Both the position numbers and the translations under genes were made by a program. A DNA stretch of 52,692 nt from Acidimicrobiaceae bacterium. Lineage in GTDB: Bacteria; Actinomycetota; Acidimicrobiia; Acidimicrobiales; Bog-793. Positions 43,007 to 50,903 of this stretch are shown here, piece by piece. The stretch spans positions 1-52,692 of the forward strand of contig PLPK01000048.1 in assembly GCA_003159795.1 (NCBI GenBank). Reading direction: 5' to 3'. The notes under the pieces are model-generated. The model saw nothing but the letters and a program-made list of their open reading frames with translations. It was not told the origin of the DNA and did no database searches. Numbering within the stretch: the first letter of the stretch is position 1; the number at the start of each line of letters is the position of its first letter.

Positions 43007-43597
43007 CTAGCAGTCGGCACCTCCGCTGAGCAGGACCGTTACTGCCTGCGCGAGGTCCGGCGCGCGCCGATCCGGCGTCACGAGTGCCGTTCTCTTGTGC
43101 GCACTTCGCGCCACTTCGATGAGGAACGTCCGGCAGCCGGCCGCCTTCCCGGCCTGCACGTCGGAATCGGTGTCGCCGATCATCCAGGAGCTCGCGAGGT
43201 CGATGTCGAGGTCGCGCGCGGCATCGAGCAGCAGGCCGGGTGCCGGCTTGCGGCAGTCACAGGCCCTTCCGAGTTCCGGGTCGGTCCCCTCGGGGTGGTG
43301 CAGGCAGATCCGCCAGCTGTCGAGCACGACGCCGTCGGCGGCGAGCAGGGCGACGACGCGGGCCTGCACGGCCTCGACCACGGCGAGGGGGACGGTCCTT
43401 TTTGCCGCGGCCGGTTGGTTCGTGACGCCGACGAGCAGGTACCCGGCCCGGGCGAGCTGCCCCGCGGCCGCGGCCACCCCGGGCACGAGCGCGACGTCCT
43501 CCGGGTGCAGGGGCGACTCGAACGTCCCCGTCGACGGGTCCGGGACGAGCTCGGTGAGCACACCGTCCCGGTCGAGGAACACAGCTGGGCGGGTCAC
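43007..43597 (-). CDS. gmhB: D,D-heptose 1,7-bisphosphate phosphatase
   Basis: This 196-residue HAD-superfamily phosphatase removes the 7-phosphate of heptose 1,7-bisphosphate. The nucleophile motif is FLDRDGVL (about 7-14), motif 3 Lys is in DCRKPAPGLL and motif 4 is GDTDSDVQAG. The zinc loop expected in GmhB (Cys and His in CLHHPE, then two Cys in CDC) is complete. Histidinol-phosphate phosphatases share it, but the hddA/hddC neighbours favour heptose. GTG 43597 overlaps the stop of the methyltransferase gene (GTGA). The longer track frame reads through that gene. Confidence 0.9.
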   Translation of the reverse strand: MTRPAVFLDRDGVLTELVPDPSTGTFESPLHPEDVALVPGVAAAAGQLARAGYLLVGVTNQPAAAKRTVPLAVVEAVQARVVALLAADGVVLDSWRICLHHPEGTDPELGRACDCRKPAPGLLLDAARDLDIDLASSWMIGDTDSDVQAGKAAGCRTFLIEVARSAHKRTALVTPDRRAPDLAQAVTVLLSGGADC

Positions 43598-44250
43598 GAC
43601 GCCGCCGGCCTCTGGGCGATGACGGTCACCAGCACCGGGAGGACGATCGGGTCGTCGCCGGGGTCGACCCCGGACAGCTCGGCGAGATACGAGGCCACGG
43701 GACCGGGCCCCGCGCCGGCCGGGGCCACGGCCCACGCCGAGACGAGGGCGCAACCGCTGGCGGCGGGGAACGCGGGCAGCGAGGCGCCGATGTCGGGGTG
43801 CCGGGCGTCGGGCATCGACAAGGGCGCGCCACCGACGCGGCCGGCGGTCGTGATCGGCTCCTGGGCGACGATGAAACCACCGGGGCGGGTCGCCGCCACC
43901 ATCCGCCGCCACACCGCGAAGGGCTCGGCGACGTGCATGAGGAGGAAACGGCACCAGGCGAGGTCGACCTGGACGGGCAGGGCAAACTCCTCCGCGGACT
44001 GGACGAGCGGGACGAGCTGGGGCGTACCGGTCTCGCGCGCCACCGCGGCGAGCTCGTCACCGGTATCCGGCGAGTGGTCGACCGCCCAGACGCGACCGGC
44101 GGGGCCGACGAGCGCGGCGAGCGCCAACGACACGCTGCCCGTGCCGGTCCCGATGTCGGCGCAGCGCCAGTCGGGCCCGACCGGGATGCGCGCGAGCGCG
44201 TCGACGAGGGCAGCGCGGTAGGGGTCGGCGTCGAACGGTGGAGTCGCCAT
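43594..44250 (-). CDS. Class I SAM-dependent methyltransferase
   Basis: This 218-residue Rossmann-fold methyltransferase is the first gene of the heptose operon. SAM motif I is CADIGTGTGSVSLAL (about 30-44), motif II contains VWAVDHSPDTGDEL and a motif III-like LAWCRFLLMHVAEP follows. The rest (ATRPGGFIVAQEP) matches the UbiE/small-molecule group. It may O-methylate a sugar of the glycan, or be unrelated. Overlap with gmhB shows the genes are co-translated. Confidence 0.82.
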   Translation of the reverse strand: MATPPFDADPYRAALVDALARIPVGPDWRCADIGTGTGSVSLALAALVGPAGRVWAVDHSPDTGDELAAVARETGTPQLVPLVQSAEEFALPVQVDLAWCRFLLMHVAEPFAVWRRMVAATRPGGFIVAQEPITTAGRVGGAPLSMPDARHPDIGASLPAFPAASGCALVSAWAVAPAGAGPGPVASYLAELSGVDPGDDPIVLPVLVTVIAQRPAAS

Positions 44251-44344
44251 CCACGGTCCAACTTACCGGTGCGCCCCGCGCGCCCTCGGCCAGTCGGGGG
44301 GGAGTCTTCGCGGACGTCACCGACGAGCCGCTACGGTAAGCGCG

Positions 44345-44770
44345 ATGCGGGTGACCCTGCTCCTGTGCGACGCGGCCCAGGTCGCCGACGGCAAGCTCTA
44401 CGTCCTCGGTGGCGGGTGGAGCCTCATCGGGCCGGATCCGACGCCCTCGGCCGTGGCGATGAAGATCGACGTCGACTGGACCGAGGTCGACCGGACCCAC
44501 CACTGGGAGCTGTTCCTCGTCGACGAGGATGGGCAGGCGGTCGTGGCCGAGACGCCGGACGGGCCACAGCCGATCGAGGTGCGGGGGGATTTCGAGGTGT
44601 CCCGGCCCGAGTCCGTCCCCGAGGGCAGCCCGGTCGATGTCGCCCTCGCGCTGAACTTCGGTCCGCTGCCGATCGCCCCGTCCTCGCGCTACAACTGGCG
44701 GCTCTCGATCGACGGTGAGACGCAGGAGGACTGGGTGTTGCCGTTCTCCACCCGCGCGCCTCGCGATTGA
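44345..44770 (+). CDS. DUF6941 family protein
   Basis: This 141-residue conserved soluble protein of unknown function starts MRVTLLLCDAAQVADGKLYV and continues LGGGWSLIGPDPTPSAVAMK, as in the actinobacterial DUF6941 family. The sequence alternates beta strands and probably folds as a beta sandwich. It has no catalytic motif. Its stop overlaps the TTG start of mutY by four bases (TTGA), so the two are translated together. Confidence 0.8.
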   Translation: MRVTLLLCDAAQVADGKLYVLGGGWSLIGPDPTPSAVAMKIDVDWTEVDRTHHWELFLVDEDGQAVVAETPDGPQPIEVRGDFEVSRPESVPEGSPVDVALALNFGPLPIAPSSRYNWRLSIDGETQEDWVLPFSTRAPRD

Positions 44771-45699
44771 CTTCGCCTGATCGCACCGCTCCACCCGTCG
44801 CGGCCGGGGCTTCTCCGGTCCAGGGCCTGGTCGACCCGATCCGCCGGTGGTGGGCGGGGGCCCGCGTCGCCCGGGACGGGCTGCCATGGCGGGCGACGCG
44901 CGACCCGTGGGCGGTGCTTGTCGCCGAGACGATGCTCGCCCAGACCCAGGTCGCCAGGGTCGCGCCGCGCTACCGCGAGTTCGTCGCGCGCTTCCCCACG
45001 CCGGCGTCATGCGCCGTCGCACCGGTGGGGGAGGTGGTCCGCGCTTGGGTCGGCCTCGGTTACAACCGTCGAGCTCTCGCCCTGCACTCGGCCGCCGAGA
45101 CGATCGTCGCCCGCCACGGCGGACGCGTCCCGGCCGCCCTCGCCGATCTTCTCGGCCTCGCGGGGGTGGGCCCGTATACGGCGCGCGCCGTGCTGGCATT
45201 CGCCTTCGACGCGGAGGCCGCTGTGGTCGACACGAACGTCGGACGGGTGCTCGCCCGCGCCGCGGCGGGCCGGAGGTTGCGACCCAGGGAGGCCCAGGCG
45301 CTGGCGGACGGCCATGTCCCGCCGGGGTCGGCCCGTGAGTGGAACCTCGCGCTGATGGACTTCGGCAGCGTCGTCTGCGCGTCGCGCGACCCGGCGTGCG
45401 GCACGTGCCCGGTGCGTGCCGCCGGTGCCTGCGCCTGGCGCTCGGGCCGGGAGGGTGTTCCCGACCCCGCCGTCGGTTCCGCGCGGGTGACCGCCCGCCA
45501 GGCTCCGTTCGAGGGGTCGGACCGGCAGGGTCGCGGTCGACTCGTGCGTGCCGCCTGTGCCGGGCCGATCCCGGCGGCGGACGTCGCCCGGATCGCCGGC
45601 TGGCCGTCGCACGCCGCCCGCGCCCGCCGGGTCGCGGAGACGCTCGTCGCCGAGGGGATCCTCGTCGCGGGAGCGGCGGGGGAGCTGTCGCTCGCCTGA
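44767..45699 (+). CDS. mutY: A/G-specific adenine glycosylase
   Basis: This 310-residue repair enzyme removes adenine mispaired with 8-oxoguanine. It has the catalytic Glu in VLVAETMLAQTQVARV (about 49-64), the helix-hairpin-helix LLGLAGVGPYTARAVLAF (about 128-145) and the catalytic Asp in AAVVDTNVGRVLAR. A 4Fe-4S cluster is formed by CASRDPACGTC and a fourth Cys (CPVRAAGACAW); the last spacing is seven residues rather than the usual five. The C-terminal NUDIX-like 8-oxoG-reading domain is absent, which is common in short actinobacterial MutY. Start is TTG, overlapping the DUF6941 stop. Confidence 0.93.
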   Translation: MTSPDRTAPPVAAGASPVQGLVDPIRRWWAGARVARDGLPWRATRDPWAVLVAETMLAQTQVARVAPRYREFVARFPTPASCAVAPVGEVVRAWVGLGYNRRALALHSAAETIVARHGGRVPAALADLLGLAGVGPYTARAVLAFAFDAEAAVVDTNVGRVLARAAAGRRLRPREAQALADGHVPPGSAREWNLALMDFGSVVCASRDPACGTCPVRAAGACAWRSGREGVPDPAVGSARVTARQAPFEGSDRQGRGRLVRAACAGPIPAADVARIAGWPSHAARARRVAETLVAEGILVAGAAGELSLA

Positions 45700-45783
45700 G
45701 CGTTTCAGCGGCCCGGGTCGCCGGTGCGTACCGAACGGCGTCAGAGTTTCTTGCGTAACGTCATGGGACTGGTTGGGGAAAGG

Positions 45784-46338
45784 ATGTCTGTGGCCGAGAT
45801 CGCTGAGTCGAAGATCATCCGTGATGTCATCCACGTCGCACCGGACGTCCACGGTGACGATCGCGGCCGGTTCATCGAGACCTACCGCCGGTCCTGGTTC
45901 CCTCTCGGGCGCGAGATGGTGCAGGCCAACCGGTCGGACAAGGCCCAGGGAGCGGTCGTCGGTCTCCACTACCACCTGCACCAGGCCGACTACTGGTACT
46001 CGACTCGTGGCCGGTCGCGCGTCGTGCTGTACGACCTGAGGATCGGGTCTGCGACACAAGGGGCGCTCGAGCTCATCGATCTCGGCGCGGACGATCGCGG
46101 GGTGTTCATCCCGCCCGGCGTCGCGCACGGTTTCGCCTCGTTGACGGACATGACGCTCATCTACCTCGTCGACTCGTACTACAACGAGCAAGACGAGCTG
46201 GGTGTGGCCTGGGACGACCCCGACATCGCCGCCGACTGGGGGGTGACGGACCCGGTGCTCTCGGTTCGTGACCGGAGCAACCCACGTATTTCGCAGATCC
46301 CGGAGGCGCTCATGCCGCGGACCGGGATGCGGACGTGA
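45784..46338 (+). CDS. RmlC-like dTDP-sugar 3,5-epimerase
   Basis: This 184-residue cupin of the dTDP-4-dehydrorhamnose 3,5-epimerase family has DDRGRFIETYRR near the start, the catalytic-His region VVGLHYHLHQADYW, RSRVVLYDLRIGSATQG, and the IPPGVAHGFASLTD segment. Divergence around LHQADYW from the usual LHYQ.P..Q leaves the exact sugar open. ATG 45784 directly abuts GGGGAAAGG, so GTG 45790 with better spacing may be the real start; the track start at 45724 is upstream of both. No other rml genes are here. Confidence 0.82.
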   Translation: MSVAEIAESKIIRDVIHVAPDVHGDDRGRFIETYRRSWFPLGREMVQANRSDKAQGAVVGLHYHLHQADYWYSTRGRSRVVLYDLRIGSATQGALELIDLGADDRGVFIPPGVAHGFASLTDMTLIYLVDSYYNEQDELGVAWDDPDIAADWGVTDPVLSVRDRSNPRISQIPEALMPRTGMRT

Positions 46339-46419
46339 ACATTCGATAGCCGCGATGCGTCTTCCCGGGAGGCGCGCTTGAATGGTGCACGTGTTCGATG
46401 ATGCTGGGAGTCGTGCGCC

Positions 46420-47424
46420 TTGATCGCGGGCATCGTTATCGGCGCGCTCGTGCTCGTCGCGGGCTTCGCGACCTGGTCCAGTCACTCGCGGGCCAGGACC
46501 GAGCGGCGTTCGGTCACGACCCACCAGCGCGCGCTCGACGTGCTCGGGACCGTCTCCCGGCGCTGGGAGGGCGTCGCTCCGGTGCGCGCCCCGAAGCCCG
46601 ACGAGGTCGCGCGGACACACGTCCAACCGACGGGTGAGACGCCGAGAGCGCGGCACGAGGGCGACGAACTCTTGCCGAACCGCCGCGCGGGGGTACGCCT
46701 CGTCCCCCCGTCGGGGCCGACACCCGTCAGGCTCCCGATGTTCGTCGACGAGGGTCTCGCCCCGACGGGCGTCCCCGGCGAGTCGGGGCCCGACGAATCC
46801 GCGACCGGGGCCGTCGCCGGCCCGCCAAGTCGGCGTGGACGGGCGGCCCTTTTCGACCACGAATCGCTCAGCCCGGGCGCCGAGGTGGCGGCTCGCTCGT
46901 CCCGTCGCGCCCGCCACCGCTACCGGGGCGGCCGATCCGCCCGACGCGCCACCTCCGTCGCCGCGACGGTCGTCGCCCTCGCCGCGATCGGCGTCGCGGG
47001 CTGGCAGCTGGCGTCGGGGAGCACACCGACGCACCACGCAAACAAGACGGCTCCGTCGGGGTCGAAGGGCAAGAAGCACCACCACCCCGGTGGTCACAAG
47101 CCGGCGCAGGACGTCGTGCCGACCTCGGTCACGGCGAGCGTCGTCACGTACCAGACCTCGAGCCGGACCTACACGCTCACGTTCTCGACTTCGGGTACGT
47201 GCTGGCTCGGCGTGCAGCAGGGGGTGAACGGCAAGTACCTCTGGATGACCACGCTCTCGGCGGGAGGGAAGGCCTCGTACAAGGCGAGCGGGTCGATCGC
47301 GGTCCGGCTCGGTGCGCCGCCGTACCTGAAGGTGCAGCTGAACGGGGTCAACGTCGAGCTGCCCGTCAAGAACGTCCAGCCGTACGACATCACCTTCTCA
47401 CCCCCGCGCGACAGCACCGCCTGA
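46420..47424 (+). CDS. Membrane protein with DUF4115-like C-terminal domain
   Basis: This 334-residue protein has an N-terminal helix (MIAGIVIGALVLVAGFATW), a basic, Arg/Pro-rich cytoplasmic stretch, a second helix near 193-210 (VAATVVALAAIGVAGWQL), a His/Lys/Gly linker, and a C-terminal beta domain (about 245-325). That domain, with CWLGVQQGVNGKYLWMTTLS and VRLGAPPYLKVQLNGVNVEL, matches DUF4115, usually found at the end of RodZ/HTH cytoskeletal proteins. Here the helix-turn-helix is absent. A role in cell shape or wall synthesis is inferred. Start is TTG. Confidence 0.75.
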   Translation: MIAGIVIGALVLVAGFATWSSHSRARTERRSVTTHQRALDVLGTVSRRWEGVAPVRAPKPDEVARTHVQPTGETPRARHEGDELLPNRRAGVRLVPPSGPTPVRLPMFVDEGLAPTGVPGESGPDESATGAVAGPPSRRGRAALFDHESLSPGAEVAARSSRRARHRYRGGRSARRATSVAATVVALAAIGVAGWQLASGSTPTHHANKTAPSGSKGKKHHHPGGHKPAQDVVPTSVTASVVTYQTSSRTYTLTFSTSGTCWLGVQQGVNGKYLWMTTLSAGGKASYKASGSIAVRLGAPPYLKVQLNGVNVELPVKNVQPYDITFSPPRDSTA

Positions 47425-47427
47425 TCC

Positions 47428-47446
47428 CGCGCCGGGCGGCGGCGCG
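47428..47446. terminator. Hairpin between convergent genes
   Basis: CGCGCCG-GGCGG-CGGCGCG lies four bases past the stop of the DUF4115 gene and about 30 bases past that of the leftward TIM-barrel gene. A seven-base perfect stem with no T-tract could serve both. Confidence 0.5.
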
Positions 47447-47474
47447 GCGTGCGTCTGCGCCGACATCTCCCAGG

Positions 47475-48527
47475 TCAGGCAGCGGCGAAGTGCCGCGCCA
47501 CCGCGGCGAATGCCTCCTTGGGCTCCCAGGGCATGTCCGGGTAGGTCGTCCCGTGGTGCCCGTGGGGCAGCGACTTCACGAGGGACATCGAGTCCATGTC
47601 GAGGTCGTAGCGAGGATTGTCGTCGGTGTGGGCCTCGGGTGTCACAAAGGTCGACACCAGGGCGCCAGCCACTCCTGAGCGTTCGAGTTCGTCGAGGGTT
47701 TCGGCGAGCTCGCGGGCCTGCATGGCTTCGTCACGCTCGAACGTCCCCTTCAGGCGGGTCCGGATGAAACGCCCGATCACCGGTCGCGTGTGGAGCCACA
47801 GCCGGGTGGTGTCGGTGACCCCGAACCCCAGGGCGCCCGAGCTCTCGGCACCACCGTAGGTGCGCATCCCGAACTCGGTGACGATCACCGGCTTGCCCGT
47901 TGACAGGAACGGTTCGAGCATCTCGATGTAGCGGTCCTTGGTCCGCGCCTCGCGGTAGTGATCGACTCCCACGTAGTCGAAAGGCCCCCAGTCCACCGGC
48001 TCGAAGACGAGCGAGCCGTAGGTGAGCGGGCCCTCGAATACGGCGCGCAGTCTGGGCACCAGCGCGGCCAGGAACGCATCGAGCTTCCCGTTGCCGAGCA
48101 GCGCCCAGTCTCCCTTGAGGTGTTGCAGGCGCTCGGTCACGCTCTTGCCGGGGACCAGCCCCGGCGTGAAGAGCGTAAGTTCGCCGCCGGCGACGAAGAT
48201 CACGCGGCCGGGGTGGGCCGCCGCCAGCGGTGCTGCCGCCTCGGCTGCTGCGACCAGTCGGGACGTGGTCTCCTCCGGCGAGTACTCGATGAAGGCCGGG
48301 CAGAACCACACCTCGAGTCCGAGTCTGAGCGCGATCTCGGCGACGGCCGTGATCCGTCCCACGGCACTACCCCCGATGCGCACGGCGTTGGCGTGCAGGT
48401 CGTCCCGGATGATCTCAAGTTCGCGCCGCACCAATGACAGGTCGAGTGCCTTCGGACGTGTCGAGATGGCATATCCAGGGCCCCGGAACACAGTGCCCGT
48501 GTCGTAGTGGACTCCCTGGTGCTGCAT
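47475..48527 (-). CDS. TIM-barrel glycoside-hydrolase-like protein
   Basis: This 350-residue cytoplasmic protein has a (beta/alpha)8 pattern: VRIGGSAVGRITAVAEIA, LGLEVWFCPAF, VIFVAGGELTLF (possible acid/base Glu), DYVGVDHYR, and KPVIVTEFGMRT (possible nucleophile Glu at strand 7). These resemble clan-A hydrolases. Related actinobacterial proteins are often database-labelled abortive infection protein without proof of such a role, and no such function is assumed here. The ATG at 48527 is only weakly supported by an AGGCGAG sequence. No signal peptide. The substrate is unknown. Confidence 0.7.
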   Translation of the reverse strand: MQHQGVHYDTGTVFRGPGYAISTRPKALDLSLVRRELEIIRDDLHANAVRIGGSAVGRITAVAEIALRLGLEVWFCPAFIEYSPEETTSRLVAAAEAAAPLAAAHPGRVIFVAGGELTLFTPGLVPGKSVTERLQHLKGDWALLGNGKLDAFLAALVPRLRAVFEGPLTYGSLVFEPVDWGPFDYVGVDHYREARTKDRYIEMLEPFLSTGKPVIVTEFGMRTYGGAESSGALGFGVTDTTRLWLHTRPVIGRFIRTRLKGTFERDEAMQARELAETLDELERSGVAGALVSTFVTPEAHTDDNPRYDLDMDSMSLVKSLPHGHHGTTYPDMPWEPKEAFAAVARHFAAA

Positions 48528-49127
48528 CTCGCCTGGATCCTCGCGCGTACCCGCCTAGGCCATGTGGATGACGTCGCAGTGATCCGCCGGAATCGCCCGA
48601 TCGTTCCCCACTCGGCGTCGGGTGCAGTCGTCCGCGGAGGCCACCTTTTCCGAACGGTAGGGTGCCCAGATCGGGCCGATCCAGGACGGATAACAGTCGC
48701 GAGCAGCGGTTCCCCTGAAACGCCATCCGGAGGCGCTGGTCATCACGCCGGTGGCCGCCAGATAGCTACGGACGTAATGACTTACGTCGACGACTTGCGA
48801 TGCCAGCGTTCCCATCGAGGCGTCCCACTTTGACGTCGTCATATCCAAATGGGGCCCGAGTTGAACCGGCGTCACGGCTCTGAGGGAAGCCGAACCGGAA
48901 GCGAGGATCGCCCTGGACGTTGACGGTCTCTTCCTGACCGACCAGCGCTTCGAGTGAGCGCCCGAGCCGGGTCTGACTTCATCGTGAACCGGCTGACGTC
49001 TCTTCGGACTGTCCCGAGGACGAGCCGCCGGCCCGGCGGTCTGGGCACTTCGCGGTCGTGGCTCTGCTTACGTTCGGGAAGACCTCTGGTGTCCGAAAGG
49101 GTGGGTCGATATCAGCCGGAGAGACCT
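48528..49127. other. Region with decayed reading frames
   Basis: A 106-residue minus-strand frame (48555-48875; MTTSKWDASMGTLASQ near its start) is the only sizeable candidate, without recognisable family. A 30-codon plus-strand piece ending ALDVDGLFLTDQRFE at about 48957 looks like the tail of a lost gene. Base composition is lower in GC than the regions to the left. I do not support a complete gene here. Confidence 0.3.
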
Positions 49128-49544
49128 TCAGCCCTTTGGTAGTAGCTCCACAACCGGAATCAGGCGCTCCGTCTTTTGCTGGTATTCGGCGAAGCCCGGG
49201 TAACGCCGGCCCTGTTCTTCGTAGATGCGGTCACGATCCTCACCGCTGACCGGCAACGCGTGCGCCGCATAGGTGTCGGTGCCGACTTCCACGGTCACGT
49301 CTGGGTGCGCAACCAGGTTGTGGTACCAGTCCGGGTGCGTGTCGGCTCCAGCCTTGGAGGCGAAGACGTACCGGTGCCCGTCGAGGTCCAAGAACATCAT
49401 CGGGTTGACCCGCTCTTGACCGGTCCTTGCTCCAGTCGTGTGCAGCAGGAGCACAGGGGCTCCCTCGAACTGGCCGCCGACGCGGCCCTCGTTGGCATGG
49501 AATTCTTCGATTATCTTCCGGTTCCAGTCCTGGACGTCGCTCAT
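49128..49544 (-). CDS. DDN-family F420-dependent nitroreductase-like protein
   Basis: This 138-residue split-beta-barrel protein of the deazaflavin (F420)-dependent nitroreductase family contains VLLLHTTGARTGQERVNPMM, YVFASKAGADTHPDWYHNL and VEVGTDTYAAHALPV. Members use reduced F420 to reduce quinones or nitro compounds. F420 use fits an actinobacterium. ATG 49544 matches the family start. It is single on the minus strand. Confidence 0.92.
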   Translation of the reverse strand: MSDVQDWNRKIIEEFHANEGRVGGQFEGAPVLLLHTTGARTGQERVNPMMFLDLDGHRYVFASKAGADTHPDWYHNLVAHPDVTVEVGTDTYAAHALPVSGEDRDRIYEEQGRRYPGFAEYQQKTERLIPVVELLPKG

Positions 49545-49678
49545 CGTTGACCTCGACTATTCGGGCAGCATGTTGTTGGGTCGAGCGTATCCTCGACGTG
49601 CCGTACTGCCCCACCTTCCCGGCGATCCGGGGCGATCTCCGCGCCAATCCGGGCGAGCGAGATGGGACGCACGTCGAA

Positions 49679-49987
49679 TCAACCGGGGACCTGCTGCATC
49701 ATCACTCCCCGGGTCGTGTTCGGAGCGCCCGCCCGCAGCTGGATCTCGACCAGGAACGAACTGGCCGTGATTTCCTGCACCACGAACCCGCCCGAGGTGG
49801 CCGCCGCGCTGGCGTTGGTGGTGCAGTTCCCGACGGCTGGACTGTTCGTCCCGAGCGTTTCCTCGTAGCCGCCGCCCGGGACGGTACTCGTGGTCGGTGG
49901 GAGCGGAACCGGCGTGGTCGTGGACGTTGACGTTGTCTTCGCGTTGAGGCTCATCGAACGGGCCGACACGAAGGTCAGGCTGGCCAC
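49679..49987 (-). CDS. Small secreted or anchored protein, start unclear
   Basis: I do not recognise this product. From GTG 49987 it has 102 residues: VASLTFVSARS, then a Thr/Ser/Pro-rich stretch (TTSTSTTTPVPLPPTTSTVP) and a C-terminal domain with FVVQEITASSFLVEIQLRAG. The frame stays open upstream to a stop at about 50090 and reads a basic stretch plus the hydrophobic SAVPAASVLVASLTF, i.e. a signal peptide or anchor begins before the GTG, yet no ATG/GTG/TTG occurs there. An unusual start, a sequence difference or truncation is possible. It follows gmhA on the same strand within 100 bases. Confidence 0.5.
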   Translation of the reverse strand: MASLTFVSARSMSLNAKTTSTSTTTPVPLPPTTSTVPGGGYEETLGTNSPAVGNCTTNASAAATSGGFVVQEITASSFLVEIQLRAGAPNTTRGVMMQQVPG

Positions 49988-50081
49988 CAGTACCGAGGCG
50001 GCCGGGACTGCTGACAGGTCGCGCTGGAGGCTGCGTGGGGCTTCCCGCAGACCCTGCGGTAGTTCTGTTCCCGGAATCCAG

Positions 50082-50681
50082 TCAGCGACCTACCGATTCC
50101 CACTTTGTCGAGGCGCGGGCGAGCTTGGGATGACTGACCAGCAGGTGCCAGATGACTGCACACAGACCCTCGGTGTGCGGCGTGACGTGGTCATCGAAGA
50201 GGGGGGGGATCACGACACAGGCGTTCGCGACCTTGGCGGTGTACCCGCCGTCGCGGCCGACGACGCCGAAGATGGCGCTTCCTCTTTCCCTGGCGAGTTC
50301 GAGCGCGGCGACGAGGTTCGCAGAGACGCCGCGTTCGGCGTCGCCCCCCCCGACGCTGAAGACGAGCACGGCGTCGTCCGAGGAGAGCCGCGATCCCTTG
50401 AGCCACTCCGAGAACGTCGAGCTCCACCCGTCGTCGTTGACACGGGCGGTGAGCTCGGAGACGTTGTCGACCGGAGTGTAGGACTCAACGTCACAGATCT
50501 TCCGGAAGTCGTTGACGGCGTGGGAGGCGTGCCCCGCCGAGCCGCCCACGCCGAGGATGAACAGTCGTCCATCGCGTTCCCGCACCTCGGCGATGCCGGC
50601 CGCGCAGCGCTCGACGGATTCCGGGTCTATCGCGCCGAGCACACGAGTCGACTCGGCGATGTAGCTCTCGCTGAACGACAT
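50082..50681 (-). CDS. gmhA: GmhA-like sedoheptulose 7-phosphate isomerase
   Basis: This 199-residue single SIS-domain protein is close to the 190-200 residues of GmhA, which converts sedoheptulose 7-phosphate to D-glycero-D-manno-heptose 7-phosphate. The phosphate-binding loop ILGVGGSAGHASHAVNDFRK (about 42-61), AVLVFSVGGGDAERGVSANL, and the C-terminal HTEGLCAVIWHLL with the His expected in the active site are present. ATG 50681 follows GGAAAGGAGAACG. It is 6.5 kb from the rest of the pathway. A different SIS-domain sugar isomerase is the alternative. Confidence 0.85.
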   Translation of the reverse strand: MSFSESYIAESTRVLGAIDPESVERCAAGIAEVRERDGRLFILGVGGSAGHASHAVNDFRKICDVESYTPVDNVSELTARVNDDGWSSTFSEWLKGSRLSSDDAVLVFSVGGGDAERGVSANLVAALELARERGSAIFGVVGRDGGYTAKVANACVVIPPLFDDHVTPHTEGLCAVIWHLLVSHPKLARASTKWESVGR

Positions 50682-50903
50682 GGCGGCGTTCTCCTTTCCG
50701 GACTGGCGCCCGGCGGAGGCCGCGGGCGATCCCCATCCAGCGCCAACCAGCCAAGCACACCGGGCATGCCGCGGGCGCCTCGCCTGCTGGAAGGGCTGCT
50801 CGGGGGTGTCGGTACTGGCCTAGTTTCGATCAAGGGATTCTGCCTACTGAAATCACGCGAGTGCCAACCAGCCTCATGGCGATACCACCTCGCCACTACG
50901 CAA

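Noticed and set aside
47475-48527. Phage-defence role (abortive infection) for the TIM-barrel protein
   Set aside because: The name is only a database label for relatives. No toxin, nuclease or defence partner is adjacent.
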